In this document: piece by piece, positions 57,787 to 64,000 of the stretch | Numbering within the stretch: position 1 is the first letter of the stretch | Layout of the letters: every line of letters starts with the position of its first letter | Assembly (NCBI RefSeq): GCF_900103935.1 | Contig: NZ_FNIC01000007.1 | Location: forward strand, 207,024 to 271,023 | Length of the DNA: 64,000 nucleotides | Origin: Nocardioides szechwanensis | Lineage (GTDB): Bacteria > Actinomycetota > Actinomycetes > Propionibacteriales > Nocardioidaceae | Direction of reading: 5' to 3' | The notes under the pieces: generated by a model | Told to the model about the DNA's origin: nothing | Seen by the model: only the letters and a program-made list of their open reading frames with translations | Databases searched by the model: none | Made by a program: the position numbers and the translations under genes

Positions 57787-57904
57787 GGCAAACCGGCCGA
57801 GATGCAGGCAGTTCACCCCCTGACGCCGTTCTCTCAGGCGTGGTGCGAGCAGTCGAGTCGCGAACTGCCGACATTGCGGTCCTGGCAGATGGCACCATCG
57901 CGGG

Positions 57905-58720
57905 ATGAGTGAGCGCGCGCTGAGCTTCGGAGCGGTGGCAGCGGACTACGAGCGATTCCGGCCCGGCTACCCCGAGCGGCTGGTCGACGAGGTGCTGGCC
58001 TACGCACGGACGCGGGTCACGACCGCGCTGGAGATCGGGGCCGGCACCGGCAAGGCCACCCGGGTCTTCGCCGCACGCGACATCGCCGTGACCGCCACGG
58101 ATCCCGATCCCGCGATGCTCGCGGAGCTACGCCGCCACGTGCCCGCAACGGTCGAGACGGAGCAGACGGCTTTCGAGGACCTGCCGCTCGACAGGCCGTA
58201 CGACCTCGTCTTCGCGGCCGCGGCGATGCACTGGACCGACCCGGAGCACCGGTGGTCGCGCGTGGCCGCGCTGCTCGAGCCGGGCGGCACGTTCGCCTCG
58301 TTCGGCGGGCAGTTGCTTCTCGCAGAGCCGGGACTCGAGAAGTCCGTGGCCGCGGTGAGAGCTCGGTTCGGGATCGACGACGCCGTCCCTTCGCCCGACT
58401 GGACGCCGCACGACAGCACGATGCAGTGGCCGGGCGCCGAGCTCTCGCAGTCCGACCTGTTCACCGCCGTACGGCAGCTGGAGATCGGGCGGCGAGTGGA
58501 GATGTCAGCGTCTGACTACCTCGGCCACCTCGGGACGATCTCGGCCTACCTCCAGCTCCCCCTGAGCGTGCGCGTGCAGGTCTTCGACCAGACCCGGTCC
58601 GTGCTCCCCGAGCGGGTGACCCTAAACGGCGACCTCACCCTGCACCTGGCACGAGCAGCCCCGAACGCACCAGCATCCGCTCGACGCGTTCACGTTCGAG
58701 CTCCCGCTCCACCATCGTGA
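57905..58720 (+). CDS. Class I SAM-dependent methyltransferase
   Basis: A 271-residue methyltransferase with motif I LEIGAGTGKATRVFAA, the acidic post-I loop ATDPDPAMLAEL, and motif II AAAMHWTDPEHRW, as in UbiE/TehB-like proteins. The C-terminal about 28 codons (58635-58720) overlap the convergent gene; the conserved fold appears complete before that point. The substrate is unknown. Confidence 0.88.
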   Translation: MSERALSFGAVAADYERFRPGYPERLVDEVLAYARTRVTTALEIGAGTGKATRVFAARDIAVTATDPDPAMLAELRRHVPATVETEQTAFEDLPLDRPYDLVFAAAAMHWTDPEHRWSRVAALLEPGGTFASFGGQLLLAEPGLEKSVAAVRARFGIDDAVPSPDWTPHDSTMQWPGAELSQSDLFTAVRQLEIGRRVEMSASDYLGHLGTISAYLQLPLSVRVQVFDQTRSVLPERVTLNGDLTLHLARAAPNAPASARRVHVRAPAPPS

Positions 58721-58958
58721 GCCGCGACTCCAAGCACTGCTCCAGGTCGAGGGCGCGGCACGCGGCGACCAGTACGTCGTCGTAGGCGGCGCTCCAGCCC
58801 CGCCTCCGGGCGGCCGGCATCCCGGGAGGGGTGTGGCGGATGTCCGCCCGGATCCGGCGTACGTCGGCAGCGATCCGCTCGATCGGCGGGCCCACCGGCA
58901 CCGGAGCCGGAGGCGACACCAGGCCGAGCCACCGGCCGACGAGCAGGGCGACGTCCAT
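58635..58958 (-). CDS. Conserved actinobacterial hypothetical protein
   Basis: A 107-residue acidic/basic helical protein. The block PIERIAADVRRIRADIRHTPPGMPAARRRGWSAAYDDVLVAACRAL resembles a small family seen in many Streptomyces and Nocardioides genomes with no assigned function. ATG 58958; its last 86 bp overlap the methyltransferase 3' end on the other strand. One helical hairpin is the only predicted structure. Confidence 0.72.
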   Translation of the reverse strand: MDVALLVGRWLGLVSPPAPVPVGPPIERIAADVRRIRADIRHTPPGMPAARRRGWSAAYDDVLVAACRALDLEQCLESRLTMVERELERERVERMLVRSGLLVPGAG

Positions 58959-59000
58959 CTCTCGATGATCGCCCCGCGGCAGCGGCGCCACAAGGCGGGT

Positions 59001-60458
59001 CTAGCGGGAGACCGCGTCCGCTCTCACGCCCTCCGCGGCGGGGGCCGACTGCCGGCGGACGACCGGGATCACCGCGGTGATGGCCACGCCGACGAAGGCA
59101 GCGATGGCTCCAACCACGAAGCACAGCGTGAACGCGGACTCGCTGGGCACCTGCGTGCCCGCGAAGGTCGTGGTCGAGCCGGTCAGCAGCATCGCCATCA
59201 CGGCTGCGGCCAGCGTGGTGCCCATCGACCGCATCAGCGCGTTGATGCCGACCGCGGAGGCGGCCTCACGCATCGGCACCGCCGCCAGGATCAGGGTGGG
59301 CATCGCGGCGTAGCCGATGCCGACGCCCGCAGAGGAGATACAGCTCGCGACCAGGACCTGCCACGGGGCGTGGGTCAGGAACGCGGCCACCAGGTAGCCC
59401 GAGCCGAGCACGGCCGCACCGAGCATCAGCGTCGGCTTGGCGCCGGCGCGGTCCATCATGCGGCCCGAGAGCGGCGCGAACACCATCATCATCAGGCCAC
59501 CGGGGGCCATCCAGAGCCCGGCCTCGAGGATCGTCTGCCCGAAGCCGAAGCCGGTCTCGGAGGGCAGCTGCAGCAGCTGGGGTACGACGATCGCCTGGGC
59601 CATCATCCCGAACCCCACCGCGACAGCGGCCAGGTTGGTGAGCAGCACCGGTGCCTGCGCGGTCACGCGCAGGTCGCACAGCGGGTCGTCGACCCGAAGC
59701 TCGTACCAGCCCCAGACCAGCAGCACCACGACCCCGCCGACCAGGCAACCGAGCGTGCGCGGCTCGCCCCAGCCCCAGGCGTTGCCCTTGGTGACGGCCA
59801 CGAGGGTGGCGACCAGACCGGTGGTGAGGCCGAGGGCGCCGACGACGTCGAGGCGGCCACCGCCGCCGTCGTGGATGTGCGGCACCACGGTGGCGACGCC
59901 GACCGTGACCAGGACGGCCAGGCCCGCGGACATCCAGAAGAGCGCGTGCCAGTTGAAGTCCTGAGCGACCCAGGCCGCCAGCGGCAGCCCGATCGCGCCG
60001 CCGACACCGAGCGTGGCGCTCATGGCGGCGATCGCGCTGGTGGTCATCTTGGGCGGGGTGATCTCGCGCATCAGACTGATCCCGACCGGGATGAAGCCCG
60101 TCGCGAAGCCCTGGACGGTTCGCCCGGCGAGCATCGGCAGCAGGGAGTCCGCCTGGGCGCAGATGAGCGAGCCCACCATGAGCAGGACCGCGCTCACCAT
60201 CAGCACCCGCTGCTTGCCGAACATGTCGGCCAGCCGCCCGGCGATCGGCATCGCCACGGCCGCTGCCAGCAGGGTCGAGGTGATCACCCACGACGCGTTG
60301 GCGGCCGAGGTGTCGAGCAAGCGCGGCAGCTCCGACTGGATCGGGATCACCAGGGTCTGGGTGAGGGCGGCGCTCAGTCCGCCGAAGCAGAGCACGACCA
60401 CGCTCAGCAGCGCCCGCGGGGAAGCCGGGGTGGGCCCCACGACTGGCTCGGTGGACAT
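59001..60458 (-). CDS. MFS multidrug-type transporter (DHA2, 14 TMS)
   Basis: A 485-residue major facilitator with about 14 hydrophobic segments. Loop motif A-like GRLADMFGKQRVL follows segment 2, and the N-terminal ALTQTLVIPIQSELPRLL matches DHA2 drug:H+ antiporters. It probably exports a hydrophobic drug or metabolite; the substrate is unknown. No regulator is adjacent, and it is separated from the reductase gene upstream by 82 bp. Confidence 0.9.
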   Translation of the reverse strand: MSTEPVVGPTPASPRALLSVVVLCFGGLSAALTQTLVIPIQSELPRLLDTSAANASWVITSTLLAAAVAMPIAGRLADMFGKQRVLMVSAVLLMVGSLICAQADSLLPMLAGRTVQGFATGFIPVGISLMREITPPKMTTSAIAAMSATLGVGGAIGLPLAAWVAQDFNWHALFWMSAGLAVLVTVGVATVVPHIHDGGGGRLDVVGALGLTTGLVATLVAVTKGNAWGWGEPRTLGCLVGGVVVLLVWGWYELRVDDPLCDLRVTAQAPVLLTNLAAVAVGFGMMAQAIVVPQLLQLPSETGFGFGQTILEAGLWMAPGGLMMMVFAPLSGRMMDRAGAKPTLMLGAAVLGSGYLVAAFLTHAPWQVLVASCISSAGVGIGYAAMPTLILAAVPMREAASAVGINALMRSMGTTLAAAVMAMLLTGSTTTFAGTQVPSESAFTLCFVVGAIAAFVGVAITAVIPVVRRQSAPAAEGVRADAVSR

Positions 60459-60540
60459 GCGGTTTCCTTCGGTGGCAGGCCAAACAGATGCTTGCCGAAG
60501 TCAACCTTATTGCCGAGGCCCGGTCAAAGTGACCTGCACC

Positions 60541-61173
60541 TCAGCGCACGATCTTGAAGTTGAACTCCCCCGTGCCCAGGGCCTGCATCAGGCGGAGCCA
60601 GACCGGCATCAGCATCTCGGTGCCCCGCGCGGTCTCGATGCCGCCGAGGTCGATCACGTCGTCGTGACCCATGGCCGCGAGCAGGCCCGTGACCATTCCC
60701 TTGGCGCTGGGGTCGTCCCCGGAGACGAAGACGGTGCTGCTGCTCCCGAGGGTCTCGGGGTGCACCATCAGCGACGCCGTGAGCGTGTTGAGCGTCTTGA
60801 CGACGCGGGCCTCGGGGAACGCGCGCTGGATCTGCTCCCCGAGCGAGTCGGTGTCCTTGACCAGCAGGGTCGGCGGGAAGCCGGCCGAGAAGTCCAGCGG
60901 GTTGGAGATGTCGACCAGCGCCTTGCCCGCGAGGTTGTCCGCACCCGCCAGCGCGAGCACGTCGAGTGCCACCTCGCCGGAAACGGCGAGGACCACCAGC
61001 TCGGCGCGTGCCGCCGCGTCGGCGTACGTCGCCAGCGGCAGCTGCGGATGGTCGGCGCGGGTCAGCGTGGCCTCCGGGTCCCGCGTGCCGATCGTCACCG
61101 TGTGACCGAGCTCGTCGAGGCGCGCTGAGACCGTGCGCCCCACCGATCCGGTGCCGAGGACCGCGATCTCCAT
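60541..61173 (-). CDS. NADPH-dependent F420 reductase-like / NAD(P)-binding protein
   Basis: A 210-residue Rossmann protein with AVLGTGSVGRTVSARL and TIGTRDPEATL, then ALVDISNPLDFSAGFPP and VVKTLNTLTASLMVHPE, matching the Fno-like F420-NADP oxidoreductase family and its shorter relatives. Whether it uses F420 or another acceptor is not clear. Its ATG overlaps the SDR stop by one base. Confidence 0.85.
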   Translation of the reverse strand: MEIAVLGTGSVGRTVSARLDELGHTVTIGTRDPEATLTRADHPQLPLATYADAAARAELVVLAVSGEVALDVLALAGADNLAGKALVDISNPLDFSAGFPPTLLVKDTDSLGEQIQRAFPEARVVKTLNTLTASLMVHPETLGSSSTVFVSGDDPSAKGMVTGLLAAMGHDDVIDLGGIETARGTEMLMPVWLRLMQALGTGEFNFKIVR

Positions 61174-61991
61174 CAGGACTCCTTGGTCAGCTGTGGTGCA
61201 CCCAGGTGCTTGCTCATCTGCTTCTGCACGAACCGGATCGCCGTCCGCGGGACGACCTTGATCGCCAGGTTCATCACCTTGGCATCGGTGCCGACGTAGA
61301 CGTGCAGCTTGTTGCGCTCGACGCCCTTCAGGATGGCCCGGGCGGCCTGGTCGGCCGCCGTCATCGGCACCTTGCTGTCGCTGTCGCTCGTCGGCTGCTC
61401 GACCCCGGAGTTGGCGGTGATGCTGGTTTCGACGGCACCGGGGAAGACCACGGTGACCCGGACCGAGGTGTCGAGCAGCTCTGCGTAGAGGCCCTCGCTC
61501 AGCAGCTTGACGGCCGCCTTGCTGGCGCCGTACATCGTCTGGCCCGGGAAGGGGAAGAAGCCACCCATGCTCGACACGTTGACGACGTGACCCTCCGGGC
61601 GGGCCAGCAGCCGCGGCAGGAACGCCTGCACCATGTGCAGGGTGCCCATCAGGTTGACGTCGAGCACCCGCTGGATCGTGGCGTCGTCGAGCTCGGCCAC
61701 GGGCACGAACGGCTGGATGATCCCCGCGTTGTTGACCAGCCCGTCGACCGCGCCGTGCGCGGTCTCCACGTCGTCGGGGAGCGCCCGGACCGCGGCCCGG
61801 TCGGTGATGTCGACGACGTGGGTGGAGAGACGCCCGCCCGCGTCGGCGAGGGCGGTGAGGTCCACCAGACCGTCGGGGTTGCGGTCGACCGCGGCGACCC
61901 GGGCACCGCGTCGGAGCAGCTCGAGCACCAGCTCGCGGCCCATGCCGCTACCGGCCCCGGTGACCACCCACACCCTGCCGCTCAGCTGCAT
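61173..61991 (-). CDS. Short-chain dehydrogenase/reductase
   Basis: A 272-residue classical SDR with VTGAGSGMGREL, LVNNAGI, VSSMGGF, the YxxxK pair in YGASK and FPGAVETSI. The acidic residue in VDRNPDGL suggests NAD preference. The last about 65 residues are basic and hydrophobic, perhaps a membrane or substrate helix. It is translationally coupled to the F420-reductase-like gene. Confidence 0.92.
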   Translation of the reverse strand: MQLSGRVWVVTGAGSGMGRELVLELLRRGARVAAVDRNPDGLVDLTALADAGGRLSTHVVDITDRAAVRALPDDVETAHGAVDGLVNNAGIIQPFVPVAELDDATIQRVLDVNLMGTLHMVQAFLPRLLARPEGHVVNVSSMGGFFPFPGQTMYGASKAAVKLLSEGLYAELLDTSVRVTVVFPGAVETSITANSGVEQPTSDSDSKVPMTAADQAARAILKGVERNKLHVYVGTDAKVMNLAIKVVPRTAIRFVQKQMSKHLGAPQLTKES

Positions 61992-62037
61992 CGTGACCCC
62001 TCTCCGGACGACGATGCCACCCTACGGCGACGGGCCG

Positions 62038-62295
62038 CTACGGCGAGCCGCGCAGCACGGCCCGCCGTGCGCGGTAGTCCTCGAGGTCGATGTCGCCGCG
62101 GGCAAGGCGCTCGTCCAGGATCGCCTGCGGGTCCGGGTGCGCCGCCGGCGGCGAGCCCGCCGAGCCTGGCCGCGCAGAACTGCGGAACAGGGTCACCACG
62201 GCAGCCACCACCAGACCCCAGAACGCGACCATCACGAGCATCATCAGCAGCCACCCGCCCCAACCCCCACCGTCGTGGTACCAACCACCCATCAT
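62038..62295 (-). CDS. SHOCT-domain membrane protein
   Basis: An 85-residue protein with a Trp/Gly-rich head (MMGGWYHDGGGWGGW), one membrane segment (about residues 16-38) and a C-terminal SHOCT motif, DPQAILDERLARGDIDLEDYRARRAVL. SHOCT proteins have a short oligomerisation domain and no established activity. In related genomes they often lie near copper or heavy-metal genes and DUF305 genes, as here. Confidence 0.9.
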   Translation of the reverse strand: MMGGWYHDGGGWGGWLLMMLVMVAFWGLVVAAVVTLFRSSARPGSAGSPPAAHPDPQAILDERLARGDIDLEDYRARRAVLRGSP

Positions 62296-62386
62296 CGAGA
62301 CCAGCTCCTTCGTCGTCGTTCCCTGCCCCCTGCTCTGCCAGTGTTCGCCCGCGACGTGCGGACCGGGTCGCCGTCGTGTGGCCGGT

Positions 62387-62500
62387 GAGGCCTACGACGT
62401 ACGCACGTTCGGGGGGCTGGCCGTCGACCCCACGGCCCGTGAGGTGTGGCTCGACGGCGAGCCGGTCGACCTCACGGTACGACGTTCACGGCACGGCTCC
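62387..62500 (+). pseudogene. Remnant of an OmpR-type response-regulator DNA-binding domain
   Basis: The plus-strand reading EAYDVRTFGGLAVDPTAREVW then LDGEPVDLTVRR matches the beginning of the winged-helix output domain of OmpR-family regulators (typical: FGGLAVDPxAREVxLDGEPVxLTxxEFxLL). The match ends abruptly at VDLT; the helix-turn-helix region and the receiver domain are both missing. There is no start codon and no upstream receiver remains, so this is a fossil of a deleted regulator just before a DUF305 gene. Confidence 0.75.
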
Positions 62501-62576
62501 GCACGGCCGACATCTTCAGGGAATCTTGACCTGACCTGAACAGTCCGCCTTGGGTCACCCGACCATGCTGGCGAGC

Positions 62577-63164
62577 ATGAAGAAGATGACCGCAGTCCTT
62601 GCGCTGCTCCTGGCCGGAGTCCTCACCCTCGCCTCCTGTGGCGACGACGACGGCACGCCGGAGGGCGGCGACTCCGCCGGCGCCGAGTTCAACGACGCCG
62701 ACGTGCAGTTCGCGCAGGACATGATCCCTCACCACGAGCAGGCGGTCCTGATGGCCGAGATGGCCGAGAGTCACGCCGACAGCGCTGAGGTGAAGGACCT
62801 GGCCGCGGGCATCGAAGCCGCCCAGGGACCGGAGATCGAGACCATGACGCGCTGGCTCGAGGACTGGGGGCAGGACGCCCCCTCCGGCGACATGGGCCAC
62901 GGCGACATGGGCCACGGCAGCGCGTCACAGATGCCCGGGATGATGGACGAGGACGCCCTGTCAGACCTCGACGGCGCCATGGGCGGCGACTGGGACCAGA
63001 TGTTCCTCACCATGATGATCGAGCACCACGAGGGGGCCATCGAGATGGCCCAGGCCGAGCAGTCCGACGGCGAGAACGCCGACGCCATCGCGCTGGCCGA
63101 GCAGATCGAGTCCGGCCAGACGGCGGAGATCGAGGTCATGCAGGACCTGCTGCTCGCCGAGTGA
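62577..63164 (+). CDS. DUF305 family lipoprotein
   Basis: A 195-residue lipoprotein (ATG 62577; ATG 62565 also possible) with a signal peptide and lipobox LTLASCGDD. The exterior carries two DUF305 repeats, each with a paired-histidine helix (MIPHHEQAVLMAEMAES and MIEHHEGAIEMAQAEQS), joined by a Met/His/Asp-rich linker (GDMGHGDMGHGSASQMPGMM) suited to copper binding. The full-size DUF305 fold is repeated. It lies beside a SHOCT protein and a broken two-component regulator, suggesting a former copper-response locus. Confidence 0.88.
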   Translation: MKKMTAVLALLLAGVLTLASCGDDDGTPEGGDSAGAEFNDADVQFAQDMIPHHEQAVLMAEMAESHADSAEVKDLAAGIEAAQGPEIETMTRWLEDWGQDAPSGDMGHGDMGHGSASQMPGMMDEDALSDLDGAMGGDWDQMFLTMMIEHHEGAIEMAQAEQSDGENADAIALAEQIESGQTAEIEVMQDLLLAE

Positions 63165-63172
63165 CAACCGCT

Positions 63173-63212
63173 GGTCGAGCCGGGCGAGCGCCAGCGAGCC
63201 CGGGTCGAGACC
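63173..63212. repeat. REP-like palindromic element, copy B1
   Basis: A 40-bp imperfect palindrome, 39/40 identical to 21044-21083 (the only difference is CCGGGTCGAG for CCGCGTCGAG). It lies 7 bp after the DUF305 stop and upstream of the second DUF222 gene. Confidence 0.92.
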
Positions 63213-63275
63213 CCGTGAGCCGACTGTCACCGCGGCGACGCGGCGCGGATGACCACCACCACTCCTCGAAGCCGT

Positions 63276-63296
63276 GCCGCCCGCACAAGCGCGGGC
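63276..63296. repeat. Short REP-like motif, copy of 57688-57708
   Basis: A 21-bp sequence starting GCCGCCCGCACAAGCG, with 18/21 identity to the motif at 57688. It lies between the B1 element and the B2 element. Confidence 0.5.
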
Positions 63297-63319
63297 CAGA
63301 TGCCGACCCCCCACGGCGG

Positions 63320-63357
63320 ATGAGGTGCGAGCGCAGCGAGCCCCGAAACCACCACCG
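63320..63357. repeat. REP-like element, copy B2 (shortened)
   Basis: GATGAGGTGCGAGCGCAGCG then AGCCCCGAAACCACCACC corresponds to the 3' part of A2 (21131-21176) with the internal GCC and GAC bases missing. It has the same orientation relative to the following DUF222 gene. Confidence 0.75.
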
Positions 63358-63455
63358 TGAACCCGAAAGTAGAGTCTCAGAAAGTTTTCCGAATCCCTTG
63401 TGTATACAGGGTTCTGAGGCCTCGGACTGTCGGTGGTCGATGCTGGAATGGGTCC
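63357..63455 (+). promoter_or_regulatory. Conserved leader of DUF222-HNH gene, copy B
   Basis: Ninety-nine bp aligning with the leader at 21177-21266. An A/T-rich AGAAAGTTTT segment, GAATCCCTTGTG, GGTTCTGAGGCC and ACTGTCGGTGGTCG are shared, and the spacing to the ATG is nearly the same. No known promoter consensus fits well, but conservation implies function. Confidence 0.7.
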
Positions 63456-64000
63456 ATGACCAGCACCGGACACCGCGCCGATCGGGGCCACCCGATCCTC
63501 GCTGCGTTGTCCGCGATTGACTCCGAGATCGACACCGTCGAGCGCGCTCCGGCGTGGTCGATGAGCGACGAGGACACCCGGCAGGCACTGGCCCGGGTGA
63601 CCCGGTTGATCGCACGGCTCAGCGGCCTGGAGCTGAAGGTCGCCGCGCACGCCGACCGCAACCAGGTCGGCGACGCGTCTGGTGCGACGTCGACGTCGGT
63701 GTGGTGGGCGAACCACACCCGCATGACCCAGCGCGAAGCCGCACGGAAGATCAAGCTCGCCAATGCCCTCGAGACCCACGACCCCGTCGCCCACGCGCTG
63801 GCGGCAGGCGACGTGCTGGTCGACCAAGCCCACGTGGTCACCGACGCCGTCGACGCCCTGCCCGACACCGTCCAGCCCGACGTCCGCACTCGAGCACGTG
63901 ACTACCTCCTCGAAGCCGCTGCGCACTACGACGCCCGCGCGCTGCGCATCCAGGGCCGACGGATCCTCGACGTCGTCGCCCCCGAGATCGGCGAGGCCGA
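63456..64000 (+). CDS. DUF222 domain protein (13E12 repeat family), 5' part, runs off window
   Basis: The first 181 codons of a second DUF222 protein. ATG 63456 follows the conserved leader. The helical start ILAALSAIDSEIDTVERAP, the block LSGLELKVAAHADRNQVGDASGATSTSVWWANHTRMTQREAARKIKLANALE and GDVLVDQAHVVTDAVDALP are typical of the DUF222 half. The HNH half, if present, lies outside the window. It has a different N-terminus from the 21267 gene but an equivalent upstream cassette. Confidence 0.92.
   Translation, partial: MTSTGHRADRGHPILAALSAIDSEIDTVERAPAWSMSDEDTRQALARVTRLIARLSGLELKVAAHADRNQVGDASGATSTSVWWANHTRMTQREAARKIKLANALETHDPVAHALAAGDVLVDQAHVVTDAVDALPDTVQPDVRTRARDYLLEAAAHYDARALRIQGRRILDVVAPEIGEA

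Overview
The window is a very GC-rich, gene-dense chromosomal segment from an actinobacterium, most likely a Nocardioides-type organism (family Nocardioidaceae). This rests on Rho with a long repeat-rich N-terminus, a WhiB protein, multifunctional Kgd, nickel superoxide dismutase, DUF222/13E12-type HNH genes, a deazaflavin-type nitroreductase, a SigR/RsrA pair and a SigB/SigF-type sigma factor. No prophage, insertion sequence, plasmid origin or CRISPR array is visible. The nearest thing to mobile DNA is a pair of repeat-flanked DUF222-HNH genes.

Region 1 (1-10.1 kb, minus strand) holds a truncated CHASE3/HAMP sensor kinase with its receiver-only response regulator, then rho. Upstream of rho lies the tightly overlapping cluster argS-lysA-hom-thrC-thrB for lysine and threonine synthesis; gene order matches Mycobacterium tuberculosis argS-lysA-thrA-thrC-thrB-rho. 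A tRNA-Arg(CCG) follows on the plus strand.

Region 2 (10.2-24.9 kb) is mostly envelope and central metabolism: a DUF305 protein, an acyltransferase-3/SGNH O-acyltransferase, a secreted anchor-P-like protein, an LCP protein coupled to a lipoprotein, kgd with a DUF6104 protein, an acetoacetate-decarboxylase-like protein, a decaying DUF222-HNH gene, and a divergent SHMT-like enzyme/PucR regulator pair.

Region 3 (24.9-31.7 kb) has a membrane fatty-acid desaturase with its ferredoxin-reductase partner, divergent from a TetR regulator with two matching operator-like palindromes between them. A deazaflavin-type nitroreductase, an SDR, a zinc-type alcohol dehydrogenase and malic enzyme follow.

Region 4 (31.7-50.6 kb) is a stress-response and housekeeping block: sodX/sodN, an RsbW-like anti-sigma factor with a SigF-type sigma factor, whiB1, pdtaS, an acetolactate-synthase-like enzyme, the 24-residue ribosomal protein bL37, rsrA/sigR, an SRAP protein, a degenerate GGDEF-like protein, an ECF sigma factor fused to an anti-sigma-like membrane protein, DoxX, aroA, rsgA, hisN, a CBS protein and an FKBP. 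The whiB1-pdtaS-sigH/rshA-SRAP-aroA-rsgA-desA3 gene set recalls Rv3219-Rv3230c of M. tuberculosis. Four regulatory motifs can be read directly: a SigF-type promoter inside the sodN terminator, a SigR-type promoter upstream of sigR, a CRP-type site upstream of whiB1, and the TetR operators.

Region 5 (50.6-64 kb) carries an S4 protein, DUF445, a cytidylyltransferase, a secreted HExxH metalloprotease, a pseudouridine synthase, a flavoprotein, a methyltransferase, an MFS exporter, a reductase/SDR pair, a SHOCT protein, a remnant of an OmpR-type regulator, a DUF305 lipoprotein, and the 5' part of a second repeat-flanked DUF222 gene that runs off the end.

All calls come from reading translations and motifs by eye; no database search was run.
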